Shown here piece after piece: positions 1-10,448 of a DNA stretch of 64,000 nt. The translations under genes were made by a program, and so were the position numbers. Each line of letters begins with the position of its first letter. Positions within the stretch are counted from its first letter, which is position 1. Origin of the DNA: Amblyomma americanum (lineage: Eukaryota > Arthropoda > Arachnida > Ixodida > Ixodidae); assembly GCF_052857255.1 (NCBI RefSeq), contig NC_135504.1, positions 134,652,929 through 134,716,928 of the forward strand, read 5' to 3'. The notes below the pieces were generated by a model, which was not told the DNA's origin, ran no database searches, and saw only the letters and a program-made list of their open reading frames with translations.

Positions 1-158
1 ATTATGATCAAACTGCACGCCCAAACTTTCGAATGCTCGTATAACTTCGATTTTAACAGTATTTAGTAGCATATCGCTAGGTAACGCAGTGTTCATGTCT
101 TTCGGTTGAAAGAGTAAAGCTTTAGTTTTAACGGTATTTATTAACAGGCCGTTTTCAA
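1..158 (-). pseudogene. LINE reverse transcriptase fragment, cut by window edge
   Basis: The reverse complement reads without a stop through a segment typical of the post-palm region of CR1/L2-type non-LTR reverse transcriptases, with a LINTVKTKALLFQPK block followed by ESLGVQFDHN, the conserved K(T/S)K...F and LGV(Q/H)FD motifs downstream of the YADD box. The fragment runs off the left edge, so its 3' part lies outside the window. It stops near 158, where plus-strand LINE sequence begins. It is a remnant, not a functional gene. Confidence 0.6.
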
Positions 159-164
159 TAGACT

Positions 165-1018
165 GAGGTGGATTGAATCAAATGGAATGAAGAGTTTTTA
201 ACTAATCGTTCGCAGTTTGTCTCTGTTAAAAATAAGAACTCTAACTCACTCTTAGTAATGTCGGGCGTTCCACAGGGATCTGTGCTTGGCCGACTACTGC
301 TTCTCATATACATTATTGATCTGCCTTCAAACGTAACATCTAACATAAGCATGTTCGCTGACGACTGTGCACTCTATCGTGCTATTCTCACCCCCGCTGA
401 CCAATCTCGTCTTCAAAATGACCCTAATGCTGTTCAGGAGTGGTGTAATAAGTGGCTAATGGAACTTAACCAACGTAAATGTAATTTTTCTTCCATCAGC
501 CGCCGCCGTAATCCTCTAATCTTCTTTTGCGTAATATCAGGAGTTCCCGTACAACCAGTTCAGTCATACAAGTACCCAGGCATAACAATTTCTAGCGATT
601 TTTCTTGGAGCTTGTATGTTACGAACATAACATCGTCAACAAAGAAGATGCTAGGTTTCCTCAAGCGCCATCTTCACCACGCTCCCCAACATGTAAAGTT
701 ATTAGCTTACAAATCATTCGTCAGGTCCAAACTTGAATTTGCATAGCCCATTTGGAATCCTCATCAAGCTAACCTCATCAATGCCTTCGAATCTGTTCAA
801 AATCGCGCTGCTCGCTTTATTCATTCATCTTACTCTTATGACACGAGCGTTTCCTCCTTAAAACAGCATCCGAATTATCACCCTTATCGCTCCGCCGTCG
901 AATTGCCAGCCTGTCTTTATTTCACAAATTGTTCCACAGCCCTATGCACATCGCACCTTGTATTCTTCCCCCAGTACGCATATCTCATCGCACCAGCCAT
1001 CGCCTACAAGTTGACCGT
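165..1018 (+). pseudogene. LINE J, RT palm and thumb (5' piece of split element)
   Basis: Plus-strand reverse transcriptase of a jockey/CR1-type LINE. From about 195 it reads FLTNRSQFVS, then the SGVPQGSVLG block and the FADDCALY catalytic box at 347-370, then the tail region QNRAARFIHSSY. The frame carries a TAG at 744-746 and a frameshift near 890, where the tail continues in the next frame. Reading stops abruptly at 1018 and resumes at 23764 with the C-terminal block ending in FFPRAAADWN. The intervening 22.7 kb is an LTR element inserted in this gene. Endonuclease and 5' RT are missing, so it was already 5'-truncated. Confidence 0.8.
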
Positions 1019-1762
1019 TGTGCTCGCGCTTCCTTCCTGCTGTGGAATTCGGCGAAGTTGGGCATGGGAAGGACTTCCTGAAGACCACCGTGAGGGTGGG
1101 TGAGCCCTCTGGGGGAGACGTGACTGCAGGACAGCCGGAGGGAACGACGACAATAGCGTCCCCACGTGTTCGAAAAGGAATGCCGGAAGCAGCGACGATA
1201 GCGTCCCCATAGCGACGATAGCGTTCAACAGGAATGCCAGCGACGACCATAAGCGTATTCGTTCCGGTCCTCGCCACGACGAAGTGCGGTATCTGTGTGG
1301 TCCCCTTCAGTCACGCTGGATTTGAACAATTGCCCGAGTGCCGCACCTGCGACAGAGCTTCAGCGTTCCGGTCACCAGTGCAAGCTCTTTCGACACCTGC
1401 GGGGAGACAGTCTGCATTCCTGTGTCATGCAGGTGCCCTCCGGACGCACGTGCGCGGCCACCTGGAAGCCGCGGGGATGACAACGTGACCGGGTCCTGTT
1501 CCCTTTCCCTCGACCGAGCTGCGAAGAAACATCAGGATTGCCCTGCCGTGCGTAATACCATCAGTGCCATCGTGTGATTGGACATCATTCTTCGAACTGT
1601 ATTCCCCAGCTAGGGATCTGGGGAATACTAAGAGAATTTAAGGAGCTGCTGGTTTGATGCCAGAGAGAGCGCCCTTCTTGAGAGGTATCAGAGCCTCCCG
1701 ACTCCTAAGAAGGTCTCTTTACTGAGAAGCACTCTCATTTGCCCGTACTTGTACATAATGTA

Positions 1763-1832
1763 GCGATGGCGTAGAGGTAGAACATCCGCCTCGCGTGCAA
1801 GAGGACCGGGGCTCAAATTCTGGTGCCGCGCA
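1763..1832 (+). promoter_or_regulatory. tRNA-like RNA polymerase III promoter head of the RTE
   Basis: The first 70 bases of the RTE resemble a degraded tRNA. A box-A-like TGGCGTAGAGG lies at 1767-1777 and a box-B-like GGCTCAAATTC at 1811-1821, with spacing right for an internal pol III promoter. Such heads are usual in tRNA-derived SINEs (Ruka is one known from ixodid ticks) but not in LINEs. Because it sits inside the TSD it moved together with the LINE. It has no intact acceptor stem or CCA end, so it is not a working tRNA. Confidence 0.6.
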
Positions 1833-1913
1833 ATTCTACACCGGGTTAAAAAGAAATAAAATCCGCGTGTCGATGGAATTGCATAACCAGGCCTGGAATG
1901 CGGCCTTATCTCG

Positions 1914-2966
1914 GTGACCAGAACCGACAACGCACTCTCTCACCGGAGCAGGATTTGGCCACCCTGGTGTAGTACTTGGCCACAACCTTCTATGATCAAA
2001 CCAATTAACCCTCGGCCCTCAGTCCCCAGCGGCTGCAGAGCAAGTGACCACGGCGGCGGTCAGACCTGTGACGCAGCGGAGGGTGCTAAGAATCTCTCGC
2101 TCCGGACAGGCCGCCATTGGAATCTGAACCTGGCAACGTTTAACGCTAGAACTTTAGCTAGTGAGGCTAGCCTAGCAGTGCTGTTCGAGGAACTAGCGGG
2201 AATTAAATGGGATGTGATAGGGCTTAGCGAAGTTAGGAGGACAGGTGAGGCGTATACAGCACTAAAGGACGGACACATACTGTGCTATCGCGGGTTAGAG
2301 GGTAGACGAGAACTAGGTGTGGGTTTCCTCATTAATAAGGATATAGCTGGCAACGTAGAGGAGCTCTACAGTACTAACGAGAGGGTAGCAGCTATAGTAA
2401 TTAGGCTGAATAGGAGGTACAAGCTGAAAGTGGTGCAGGCCTACGCACCCACATCCAGCCATTATGACCAGACCGTTGAAAGCTTCTATGAGGACGTAGA
2501 ATCAGCAATGAATAGAGCAAAATCGCAGTACAGTGTACTGATGGGCGACTTCAATGCGAAGGTGGGCAAGAAGCAGGCTGACGACCACGCGGTAGGTGAC
2601 TATGGGATAGGCTCTAGAAATAGCAGGGGAGAGTTATTAGTCGAATTCGCGGATAGAAATAATTTACGGATCATGAATACCTACTTCCGCAAACGAGAAA
2701 ACAGGAAGTGCACCTGGAAGAGCCCCAATGGTGAGATTAAAAATGAAATAGACTTCATACTATGCGCTAAACCTGGCATAATTCGGGATGTGGCCGTCCT
2801 CGGAAGGGTGCGTAGCAGCGACCATAGAATGGTAAGGTCTAGAATTAGACTAGACTTGAAGAGGGAACGGAAGAAGCTAGCGAAGAAGAAGACCATTAAC
2901 GAGTTAGCCGTAAGAGGGAAAGCACAGGAGTTTAGGATAGAGCTGCAAACCGATACTCGGCTTTAA
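1914..2966 (+). pseudogene. RTE LINE apurinic-type endonuclease domain
   Basis: N-terminal part of the single RTE polyprotein, the exonuclease-endonuclease-phosphatase domain that nicks the target. Visible motifs in order are LATFNARTL (catalytic N), the GLSEVRR block (catalytic E), VQAYAPTS, MGDFNAKVG (D and N), NEIDFILC and the terminal SDHRMV (catalytic D-H). All key residues are kept. The first methionine of the family is probably internal, near 1992, since the first 26 residues read as 5' leader. The frame is lost near 2950 by a small indel and continues two frames away. Confidence 0.85.
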
Positions 2967-4927
2967 CTGAGGAAGATGATCTTGATGTTCATTCAATGCA
3001 CGATAACCTGACACCAATAATTACGGAGTGCGCAGTAGAAGTAGGCGGTAGGACAGTTCGAAAAGATACCGGGAAGCTATCTCAGGTGACGAAAGATCTG
3101 ATTAAGAAGCGCCAAAACATGAAGGCATCTAACACTACCGATAGAATAGAACTAACGGAGCTATCAAAGTTAATAAATAAGCGCAAGGTAGCCGACATAA
3201 GGAAGTTTAATATGGAGAGAATCGAGCATGCTCTAAAGAACTGAGGTAGCCTAAAAACAGTGAAGAGGAAACTAGGCATAGGTAAAAACCAGATGTATGC
3301 ATTAAGAGACAAGCAGGGCAATGTCATTAGCAATATGGATAAGATAGTTAACGTAGCCGAAGAGTTCTACACAGACCTGTACAGTAGCCAATGTAATCAG
3401 AGCGCTAATGAGAAAGACAGCAGTGCACAGCAATGCGTCATCCCGCCAGTAACGAAAGATGAAGTAAAGAAAGCCTTAGAAGCAATGAAAAGGGGAAAAG
3501 CAGCTGGGGAGGATCAGGTAACAGCAGATCTGTTGAAGGATGGAGGGGACATCGTGCTAGAAAAACTAGCCACCCTGTATACGCAATGCCTTATGACCTC
3601 GACTGTACCAGAAGCTTGGAAGAATGCAAACATTATCTTAATTCTTAAGAAGGGAGACGCCAAGGACTTGAAAATTTACAGGCCGATCAGCTTACTATCC
3701 GTTGCCTACAAAGTATTTACTAAGGTAATCGCTAATAGAGTCAGGGCAACGTTAGACTTTAATCAACCAAATGATCAGGCAGGCTTTCGTAAAGGATAAT
3801 CTACAATAGATCATATTCACACCATCAATCAGGTGATAGAGAAATGCGCAGAATATAACCAACCTCTATATATAGCTTTCATTGATTACGAGAAAGCATT
3901 CGACTCAGTGGAAACCTCAGCAGTCATACAGGCATTGCGTAATCAGGGGGTAGAAGAGCCTTATGTCAAAATACTGGAAGATATATATAGCAACTGCACA
4001 GCTACTATAGTCCTCCATAAAGTCAGCAATAAAATTCCAATAAGGAAGGGCGTCAGGCAAGGAGACACGATCTCGCCAATGCTGTTCACCGCATGTTTGC
4101 AGGAGGTATTTCGAGGCCTGAATTGGGAACAGTTGGGAATAAGAATAAATGGAGAATACCTAAATAATCTGAGATTTGCTGATGACATTGCCTTGCTGAG
4201 TCACTCAGGAGGTGAACTGCAAATCATGATCAACGAGTTAGACAGGCAGAGCAGATCGATGAGTCTAAAAATTAACATGCAGAAAACCAAGGTAATGTTC
4301 AACAGCCTAGCAAGGGAACAACAGTTCACAATTGGCAGCGAGAGCCTAGAAATTGTGCCGGAATACGTCTACTTAGGGCAGGTAGTGTCAGCTGATCCGG
4401 ATCATGAGAGGGAGATAACTAGAAGGATAAGAATGGGGTGGAGCGCATATGGCAAATTCTCGCAGATCATGAGTGGCAGTTTACCAATTTCCCTCAAGAG
4501 GAAAGTGTACAACAGCATAATCTTACCGGTACTCACCTACGGGGCAGAAACGTGGAGGCTAACGAAAAGAGTTCAGCTTAAGTTAAGGAAAACGCAGCGA
4601 GCCATGGAAAGAAAAATGATAGGTGTAACGTTAAGAGATCGGAAGCGGGCAGAGTGGGTGAGGGAACAAACAAGGGTTAATGACATCCTAGTCGAAATCA
4701 AGAGAAAGAAATGGGCTTGGGCAGGGCATGTAATGCGAAGGCAAGATAACCGCTGGTCTTTAAGGGTAACGGAGTGGGCTCCAAGAGAAAGTAATCGTAG
4801 CAAGGGGCGGCAGAAGGTTAGATGGGCGGATGAGATTAAGTTTGCAGGCAAAGGGTGGATGCAGCTGGCAAAGGATAGGGTTAATTGGAGAGACATGGGT
4901 GAGGCCTTTGCCCTGCAGTGGGTGTAG
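2950..4927 (+). pseudogene. RTE LINE reverse transcriptase
   Basis: Continuation of the RTE polyprotein after the frameshift. Stops at 3242-3244 (TGA) and 3797-3799 (TAA) break it into pieces, but all RT blocks are in one frame: KAAGEDQV, YRPISLLS, QAGFRKG, the AFIDYEKAFDSV box (first catalytic Asp), GVRQGDTISPMLF, the FADDIALL box (catalytic Asp pair near 4176-4199), and YLGQVVSAD. The C-terminal GAETWRLTK and WAGHVMRR motifs are typical of RTE/BovB. Only three lesions in about 1000 codons indicate a fairly recent insertion. Confidence 0.88.
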
Positions 4928-4933
4928 TAGGGC

Positions 4934-4956
4934 TGATGATGATGATGATGATGATG
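4934..4956 (+). repeat. (GAT)n 3' tail of the RTE
   Basis: A pure GAT/ATG microsatellite directly follows the RTE stop codon (4925-4927) and abuts the 3' target duplication. RTE/BovB elements end in short simple repeats rather than poly(A), so this marks the exact 3' terminus. Confidence 0.85.
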
Positions 4957-5056
4957 TACATAATGTAAATAGTCCTTGTATAATGATTTCCAAGTTTTCT
5001 TCCTCCGATCGTCCTCGCCTCTTCTCCGGCCCAGTCACGCTACCTGAATCCCAACA

Positions 5057-5303
5057 ACTGGATGGCAGCTGTGGGACGTCCACGTGAAGTTACCGGCTCC
5101 CACGGACCTCGGCAGCTACGGGACTGACAGGCGTCAGCTATACCTTGGCAGGGTGAGTGCCCAATGTTTTCCGTTCATTTCGCCAGACCGTACTAGCACA
5201 GGCAGATGCTAGGTGCGGATTCCGGTTGTCTGGGAAATTGATGTATGGAAATTCCTTTGTCCACTTAAAGCTAGGGCTTTTGTTTTAGTGGACTTGCTAA
5301 CGC
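5057..5303 (+). other. Element A leader with candidate primer-binding site
   Basis: The internal region of A starts right after the LTR end CA at 5056. A TGG at 5059-5061, three bases into the leader, could begin the tRNA primer-binding site, but I cannot match it to a specific tRNA. The remaining sequence up to the probable gag ATG at 5304 shows no coding potential and is taken as the untranslated leader. Confidence 0.4.
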
Positions 5304-6661
5304 ATGATGGAACTCCCGACTGAGAAGTTAAAAGTGCAGGACCTGCTCGAAAGTTGCCAGGAGCTGCGAATTTCGGTACGTTCTGTGAAAAGAAAAAAGA
5401 AATTCTCGAGGTTATGCGGCAGGAGGAGGTGACTACTGAGGAGGTCGACGAGGCTTTGGAAACGATTGCTGGACGCAAGAAAAAAAAAGAAGAGCTTCGG
5501 TTGGCTCAAGAGAGACGGGATTTGTATGAGCAGAAAGAAAAAGAAGAGCTTCGGTTGGCTCAAGAGAGACGGCAGGTCCGTGAACATGCTCGAAAAATGA
5601 AGGAGCTAGAAATCGCGTCGAACGGAGGGAATATGGCGCGTCTTAGCCCTGTAGCTTCGGTAGAGGAGCAAGGGAGGCAGAGATTTCAGGATCTCGTCTC
5701 GCCATACCGCGTGGGAGGCGATATTGCACTCTTTTTTGTAAATTTCGAACGCGCATGCGGGAAGGTGGACATCGACAAGAGCGCTTGGTCGGAGAAGTTA
5801 CTTCCTCTCCTTCCGTGCGAGGCGGCCGAAGTGGTGGCTCGCCTCTCACGGGAAGAGTGTGATGACTACGAGAAGGTAAAGAGCGCACTGCTTACAAACT
5901 ACCGGCTTTCTGCTGAAGCCTTTAGGCAGCGATTCAGGCAGGCAAAGAAAGGCGGAGAGTCGCATACCGACTTCGCGTACCGGCTTAAAGTCAACCTAAG
6001 CGAGTGGCTTAAGACCGCTGAGCTGCACGGAAGTCATGACAAGGTACTGGAGTGCATCGCACCAGAGCAGTACTATAGCGCGATTACAGTAGATCTGAGG
6101 ATATGGCTGCAAGACAGGCTAACAGATATAGACCTAGACAAAGCAGCACAGCTCGCAGACGAGTACTACGTTCGCCGAAACCTCCAAAGCAAGGCAGGGT
6201 ACGATAACAGGTTAGGAAAGGGAGAAACTTATTTAAAGAGAATCCCCGACCGAAGGGTGCCACCAGCACGACGAGGTCACCGAGCAGAGGAAGCGGGATC
6301 AAAAGGAGGAGGTAGCGAAAATAAGATGGAGTCACCCAAACCTGCCGATTCGAAGAAACAGCAGGCACCTGGAGCTCGCGCGTTTGAACCGCGAAAGCCC
6401 ATTGTCTGCTATAATTGCAACAAGGAGGGTCACATTTCAGTGAGCAGCAAACAGCAAAAGATGGCGTTCGCATGCATGCTAGAGTCAAAGGAAAACCTTA
6501 AATTGCTGGAGCCATACATGCGGGACGTGGTTACAAATGGCAAGAAAGTCAGGGCACTGCGGGATTCAGCGGCTACCATGGATGTTTCTCACCCGTCCTG
6601 TGTTTCCTCCACGGACTACACCGGCGAATGCGCCTGGATTAAGCAGGTCGCCGAAGAATAG
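5304..6661 (+). pseudogene. Element A gag and start of protease
   Basis: Capsid polyprotein. The likely start is ATG 5304. The frame shifts within the A-rich stretch around 5388-5403 and then stays open to the TAG at 6661. An N-terminal charged coiled coil has an internal duplication (EELRLAQERR at about 5491 and again at 5547). Next comes a retrotransposon-gag/SCAN-like core with FRQRFRQAKKGGESHTDFAYRL, then a basic region and a zinc knuckle CYNCNKEGH near 6405 that has lost its last cysteine. The aspartic protease active site appears as LRDSAATMD, with the Asp-Ser-Ala triad at 6563-6571. Confidence 0.8.
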
Positions 6662-7012
6662 AGTGCATGCTTGCCTATAGCGAAGGTGACCCTAGAGGGC
6701 ACTTTTGGCAGGCTAGACACAGAAGCGGCAGTTAGCGCAAACTTGCCGACACACTTGCCCTACCTGTTTTCGAACAAATCCGAGCAGCTGCTGAAAGAGA
6801 AAGGTCTCTCTTTCACCTCGGGCTTGGCTTGCATGGCGATAACACGTTCTCGAGCGCGAAGGCTCGCAAAGAAACTCGACTGCGCTCCGATAAATGAGCA
6901 GGCACCGAACCACTCTCCCGACCAGCCGGGGGATCCTTGCAGAAAGATTGATCCGTCTAAACCGCATGAGCATGACCATGAAGGTGTTCCCGAACAATCG
7001 GTAGCTCATTAA
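6662..7012 (+). pseudogene. Element A protease C-terminal part and linker
   Basis: Same frame as gag after the TAG at 6659-6661. It opens with PIAKVTLEGTFGRLDTEA, the flap and strand region expected downstream of the active site in small retropepsins, followed by a basic ARRLAKKLD segment leading to a TAA at 7010-7012. It lies between the protease triad and the integrase zinc domain, which fixes the order PR then INT. Confidence 0.6.
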
Positions 7013-8102
7013 ATCCAAGGAACTGCCGATTCCGTCGAAAATTTGGCAACAGGGACCAACGCGAAGGGTTCGGCATTAACACCTGCTTCGACTTGTTGGG
7101 AGGAGTTGACTAAGGTTGATAGGAAAGCACTTATTGCAGAGCAGAAAAATGACCCATCGTTAAGAGCTCTAAGCAATAAGGTGAGCGAGCGAGTCGCCAG
7201 AAAGAACACCAGCTTTCATGAGAAATCAGGCCTTCAGTACAGGAAATACTGCGACTCAAGGAGACACGCATATGAGCAACTCCTAGTGCCAGAGAAGTAC
7301 CGGCGGCCGCTTCTAGAGCTCGCACACGGAAATGCATGGGCGGGCCACCTGGGCATAAAGAAAACAAAAGCTAGATTAGCCCTCGTATATTACTGGCCTC
7401 GCTGCTGGAAAGATGTGGAACAGCTTGTTGGAACTTGCGACACCAGCCAGCGGGTCGGCAAGTCGACGGATAAATGGAAAGCACCCATCACACTAGTTCC
7501 CATATTTACAGAGCCCTTGCGGCGTCTTGTAATAGATACTGTCGGCCCATTGCCAGCGTCCAACTCTGGCTGTCGCTACATTCGGACGTCACTATGCGTT
7601 GCAATCAAATTTCCCGAGGCCATTCCCTTGAAGGAGCTAAGTTCCGCATGTGTTGTAGACGCCCTTTTGTAAAATTTCTCTCGCGTGGGGTCCCCTGCAG
7701 AGATACAAAGCGATAACGAGAGCGTGATCACAAGCTGCTTGACAAGAACGTTCTTTGAACGGTGTCGGATTAAAATAATCCGCAGTTCCATTCACCACCC
7801 TCAGTCGAATCCAGTCGAGCGTATGCACTCAGTGCTAAAGCGGATACTTAGGTCTCTGTGTTTTGAGCATAAGGAAGATTTGGAAGGATGCATTGCAGCA
7901 GCACTTTTTGCAATGAGATCCGTCCCCCACGAAAGCACAGGATTTAACCCCGCTGAACTAGTCTACGGGCGTGACTTGAGGACCCCGTTGCGCATGCTAA
8001 GGGAGTCACGGGAGGGTTACGGAGAGGATCCCTGTGTAGTGGAATACGTCCTGAAAGTACTTGGAAGACTTGCGAAAACCAGAGACCTCGTGGAAGCAAA
8101 TG
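7013..8102 (+). pseudogene. Element A integrase, zinc domain and catalytic core (first part)
   Basis: Integrase joins cDNA to the target. Its zinc-binding domain reads HGNAWAGHLG...CDTSQR, so the HHCC motif has its second cysteine replaced by serine. The catalytic core shows VIDTVGPLP (first Asp), EIQSDNESV (second Asp) and HHPQSNPVER (Glu). The stop at 7670-7672 interrupts the core. At 8102 the frame is cut by element B; it resumes at 20467 with the C-terminal domain. Its place before the RT is opposite to ordinary gypsy elements. Confidence 0.85.
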
Positions 8103-9226
8103 TGTCACAAACTGCATGCCTGCCCTTTCCAGCTTTGTCCTTTGTTTCCCAGAAACATGTCGCGGAGCGGCGTCGACGACATTTTCCCCCTCCCCCGTGG
8201 GGGAACGGCATTCTCACCACAGCGCTGGAGGGGTCACTCAAAACTACTCCCCCCCCCCTCCTAGCATTGTTGCCATACAGGTGGCAAGCGCTTGCACGTG
8301 TTGGGAACAGCAGAAGCGGATTGAATGCCGCGGCACTGTTAGCGGCCCCCAATGACTCCTCGTGGGATTAAGGCATTGTGTCGAATGACATTCCTTCATG
8401 TGTTCTTTTTTTTCTTTTTGGGAGCTGCATTCCTCTGTGCGTTGCTCCTGAAGAGTTTTTTTCATGTGTTTTTTTTTCATTCTTTGCCATGCGAAGAGGG
8501 CGACGGGAACGCCGCGCGCTGGCAGTGTGTCTGGAGATTTCGGTGCGTGCGGTCATGAGTGAGGTCAGCCAGGGAAGTGGTCGGCAAGGAGCCTAGGCGG
8601 AGATCTGACGCGTAGAGCGCGGCGACGGTGGTCCCGAAGACGCGAGGCCCAAGTTCGCCCGCATCCGCAAGCCCCCTCAGCCCCACGACGAGCAACCGCA
8701 GCCCGACGCTCCCTGCGACCGGACCTTGCCACTCCGCAGCTAAGCCATCGTTTCTCACCACTCACTTCAACTCTTTTAGCTTTGTATTTTTGCTTTCTGT
8801 GTTTCTCATTGTAATCATTTGTACTGTATTTCCGTCTCGTAACATTTTTGTATAGCAATCGCCCTGATGTTTCTTTCTTTGTGTTAATTGTTGTGTTAAA
8901 GTGTTCAATTGGTGCTTGTGTTATTTGCGTTACGTCAGTGTACGGCGCTACCTTGTCGCGCATATTTTAATACTTGGTTGTTGTTTGCCTAAGTAAATTA
9001 ATTCGCTACGGAACTTGCCTACCCCTCATGCCTCCGGTCAACGACTAATCAGGCGTGGCCCCTATCGCCGGTCAGCAGTCGAATCACAATCTTTCGCACG
9101 CGGGGTGGAGAAGTTTGTCGCTCCTCCCCCTCCGAACTTACGGAGAGGGCAGTGGTGGGTAGGTTGGCCCGATTAATTGTAACTTCCGCGCCAACCAACA
9201 CCACAGCCACCCACGATATCTTCACA
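8103..9226 (+). repeat. 5' LTR of element B
   Basis: Matches 19349-20462 over its full length with substitutions and small indels, for example about 20 extra bases near 8640-8665 in this copy. Begins TGTC and ends TTCACA, followed three bases later by the primer-binding site. Confidence 0.85.
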
Positions 9227-9229
9227 AAC

Positions 9230-9247
9230 TGGCGTCCGCGACAGGAC
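9230..9247 (+). promoter_or_regulatory. Primer-binding site of element B
   Basis: TGGCGTCCGCGACAGGAC begins three bases after the LTR end. It starts with TGG, complementary to the CCA end of a tRNA, as expected for minus-strand priming. I cannot name the tRNA from the sequence alone. Confidence 0.65.
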
Positions 9248-9316
9248 TTGCTGACCACGATTGGCCGTGACCGCGAGGCATAGCGTTCAAATGATATCTC
9301 ACGTACTGTTGGTGCA

Positions 9317-10271
9317 ATGACAGAGTTAGAAAAATGAATTGCTCTCGGGAAGCAGCTAGGCTTCGAGGGGGTCGCCCTCCAGGAATTGCTCAGAGATGAG
9401 CGCGCGAAACAGCGCGAGCGCATGAAAGAAGAAGAGCAGCGGCTGCTCGAGGAGGAAGAAAGGGACAAGGCGCACTCAGCTCGTCGAATGCTCGAACTGA
9501 ACGCTGAACTACAAATTCTCCACGCTAGAGGCGAGGGTGGCGGGAGCGCTGGTTCAGATTCCGCTTCGGTTCAAAGCGAACCTACATCGCGTTTCACGGT
9601 CGTCAGTCCACATATCTAATGGCGCCGTTTAACGATTAAACGGACGACTTGGACGCCTACCTAACACGGTTCGAACGAGTCGCAGAGGCGCAGAAGTGGC
9701 CGCGTGACCAGTGGTCAACTGCCCTTAGCACGTGCCTTTCGGGAGAGGCGTTGAGCGTTTTTGGCCGCATGCCGGGAGCGGATGCGGTAGACTACGACAA
9801 GATCAAGCGAGCTCTTCGGCTTCATTTCCGCTTGACGGAGGAGGGATTTCGACAGAAGTTCCGGACAGAAGCACCCCACGAGCACGAAACCCCGTCCCAG
9901 TTCTTCTCCCGATTAGAGAATTACTGGGAGCGGTGGGTACAGGTCTCTTCGTGCGAGCAGACATACGAGGCTATCAAGAGCCTCCTTTTGAGGGAGCAGT
10001 TTCTAGAGAACTGCACGCCGTCGATGGCTACCTTCCTGAAGGAGAAAACGGCGGGCGATCAGAATGAGCTGCTTCAAAGGGCAGACAACTATGTCACTGC
10101 TAGGGGGTCCACATAGTTTGGCCGGCGTGAACTGAAACGTGAGGACCGGCCCGTAGACAAGTCCTCCGACGCTGGCCGCAAGGTCACCAGGGAAAACCGC
10201 TACCCGCGGCAGTATCATCCACACCACGCTGCTACATTTGCGCGCGACCGGGGCACGTCGCGGCGCATGGC
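9317..10271 (+). pseudogene. Element B gag
   Basis: Capsid gene starting at ATG 9317 and broken by a TGA at 9335, a TAA at 9617 and a frameshift near 9620. The first part is a highly charged coiled coil (KQRERMKEEEQRLLEEEER). The core at 9649-10116 reads LTRFERVAEAQKWPRDQW...FRQKFRTEA...FFSRLENYWERW and is homologous to the gag core of element A. A zinc knuckle CYICARPGHVAAH at 10230-10268 ends in Gly instead of the last Cys. Its 3' end runs into the protease and is cut by element C at 10442. Confidence 0.8.
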
Positions 10272-10448
10272 AAGGAGAGCCGGAGAAATCCTGAGCAGGG
10301 CAACCGGGCACGCACGGGAGCAAAGGACGTGTCGGCCTGCATTCAAAACTGCTATCTAGAGCTGAAAGATGGCCAGTTCCTGCCAGTGGTGAACTTCGGC
10401 AGGGCCCAAGAGTCCGGGGTCCTTCTCGTCGTTGAAGGCCTCTGTTAA

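Larger units (their letters stand above)
1763..4954 (+). mobile_element. Full-length RTE/BovB-type LINE with tRNA-like head
   Basis: About 3.19 kb, the usual length of RTE elements. It is flanked by the 13-bp duplication TGTACATAATGTA at 1750-1762 and 4955-4967, and the same site is present once, empty, at 23665-23677 in the other LTR of element A. It has a tRNA-like 5' head, one long ORF (endonuclease then RT), almost no 3' UTR and a (GAT)n 3' end at 4934-4955, all typical of the RTE clade apart from the head. One frameshift near 2950 and stops at 3242 and 3797 disable it. Confidence 0.92.
1019..5056 (+). repeat. 5' LTR of element A, interrupted by RTE LINE
   Basis: The LTR proper is 1019-1762 plus 4968-5056, 833 bp in total. 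It matches the 3' LTR at 22932-23763 along its whole length. Bases 1763-4967 are an RTE insertion with its duplicated target. The 5' end is TG and the 3' end CA. As an LTR it would carry the promoter and polyadenylation signals of the element, but I see no clear TATA box. Confidence 0.85.

Noticed and set aside
1763..1832. Functional tRNA gene
   Set aside because: Boxes A and B are recognisable but acceptor and T stems do not pair well, and the segment moves with the RTE inside its target duplication.
4934..4956. Independent microsatellite
   Set aside because: The GAT run is the 3' end of the RTE, directly abutting the target duplication.
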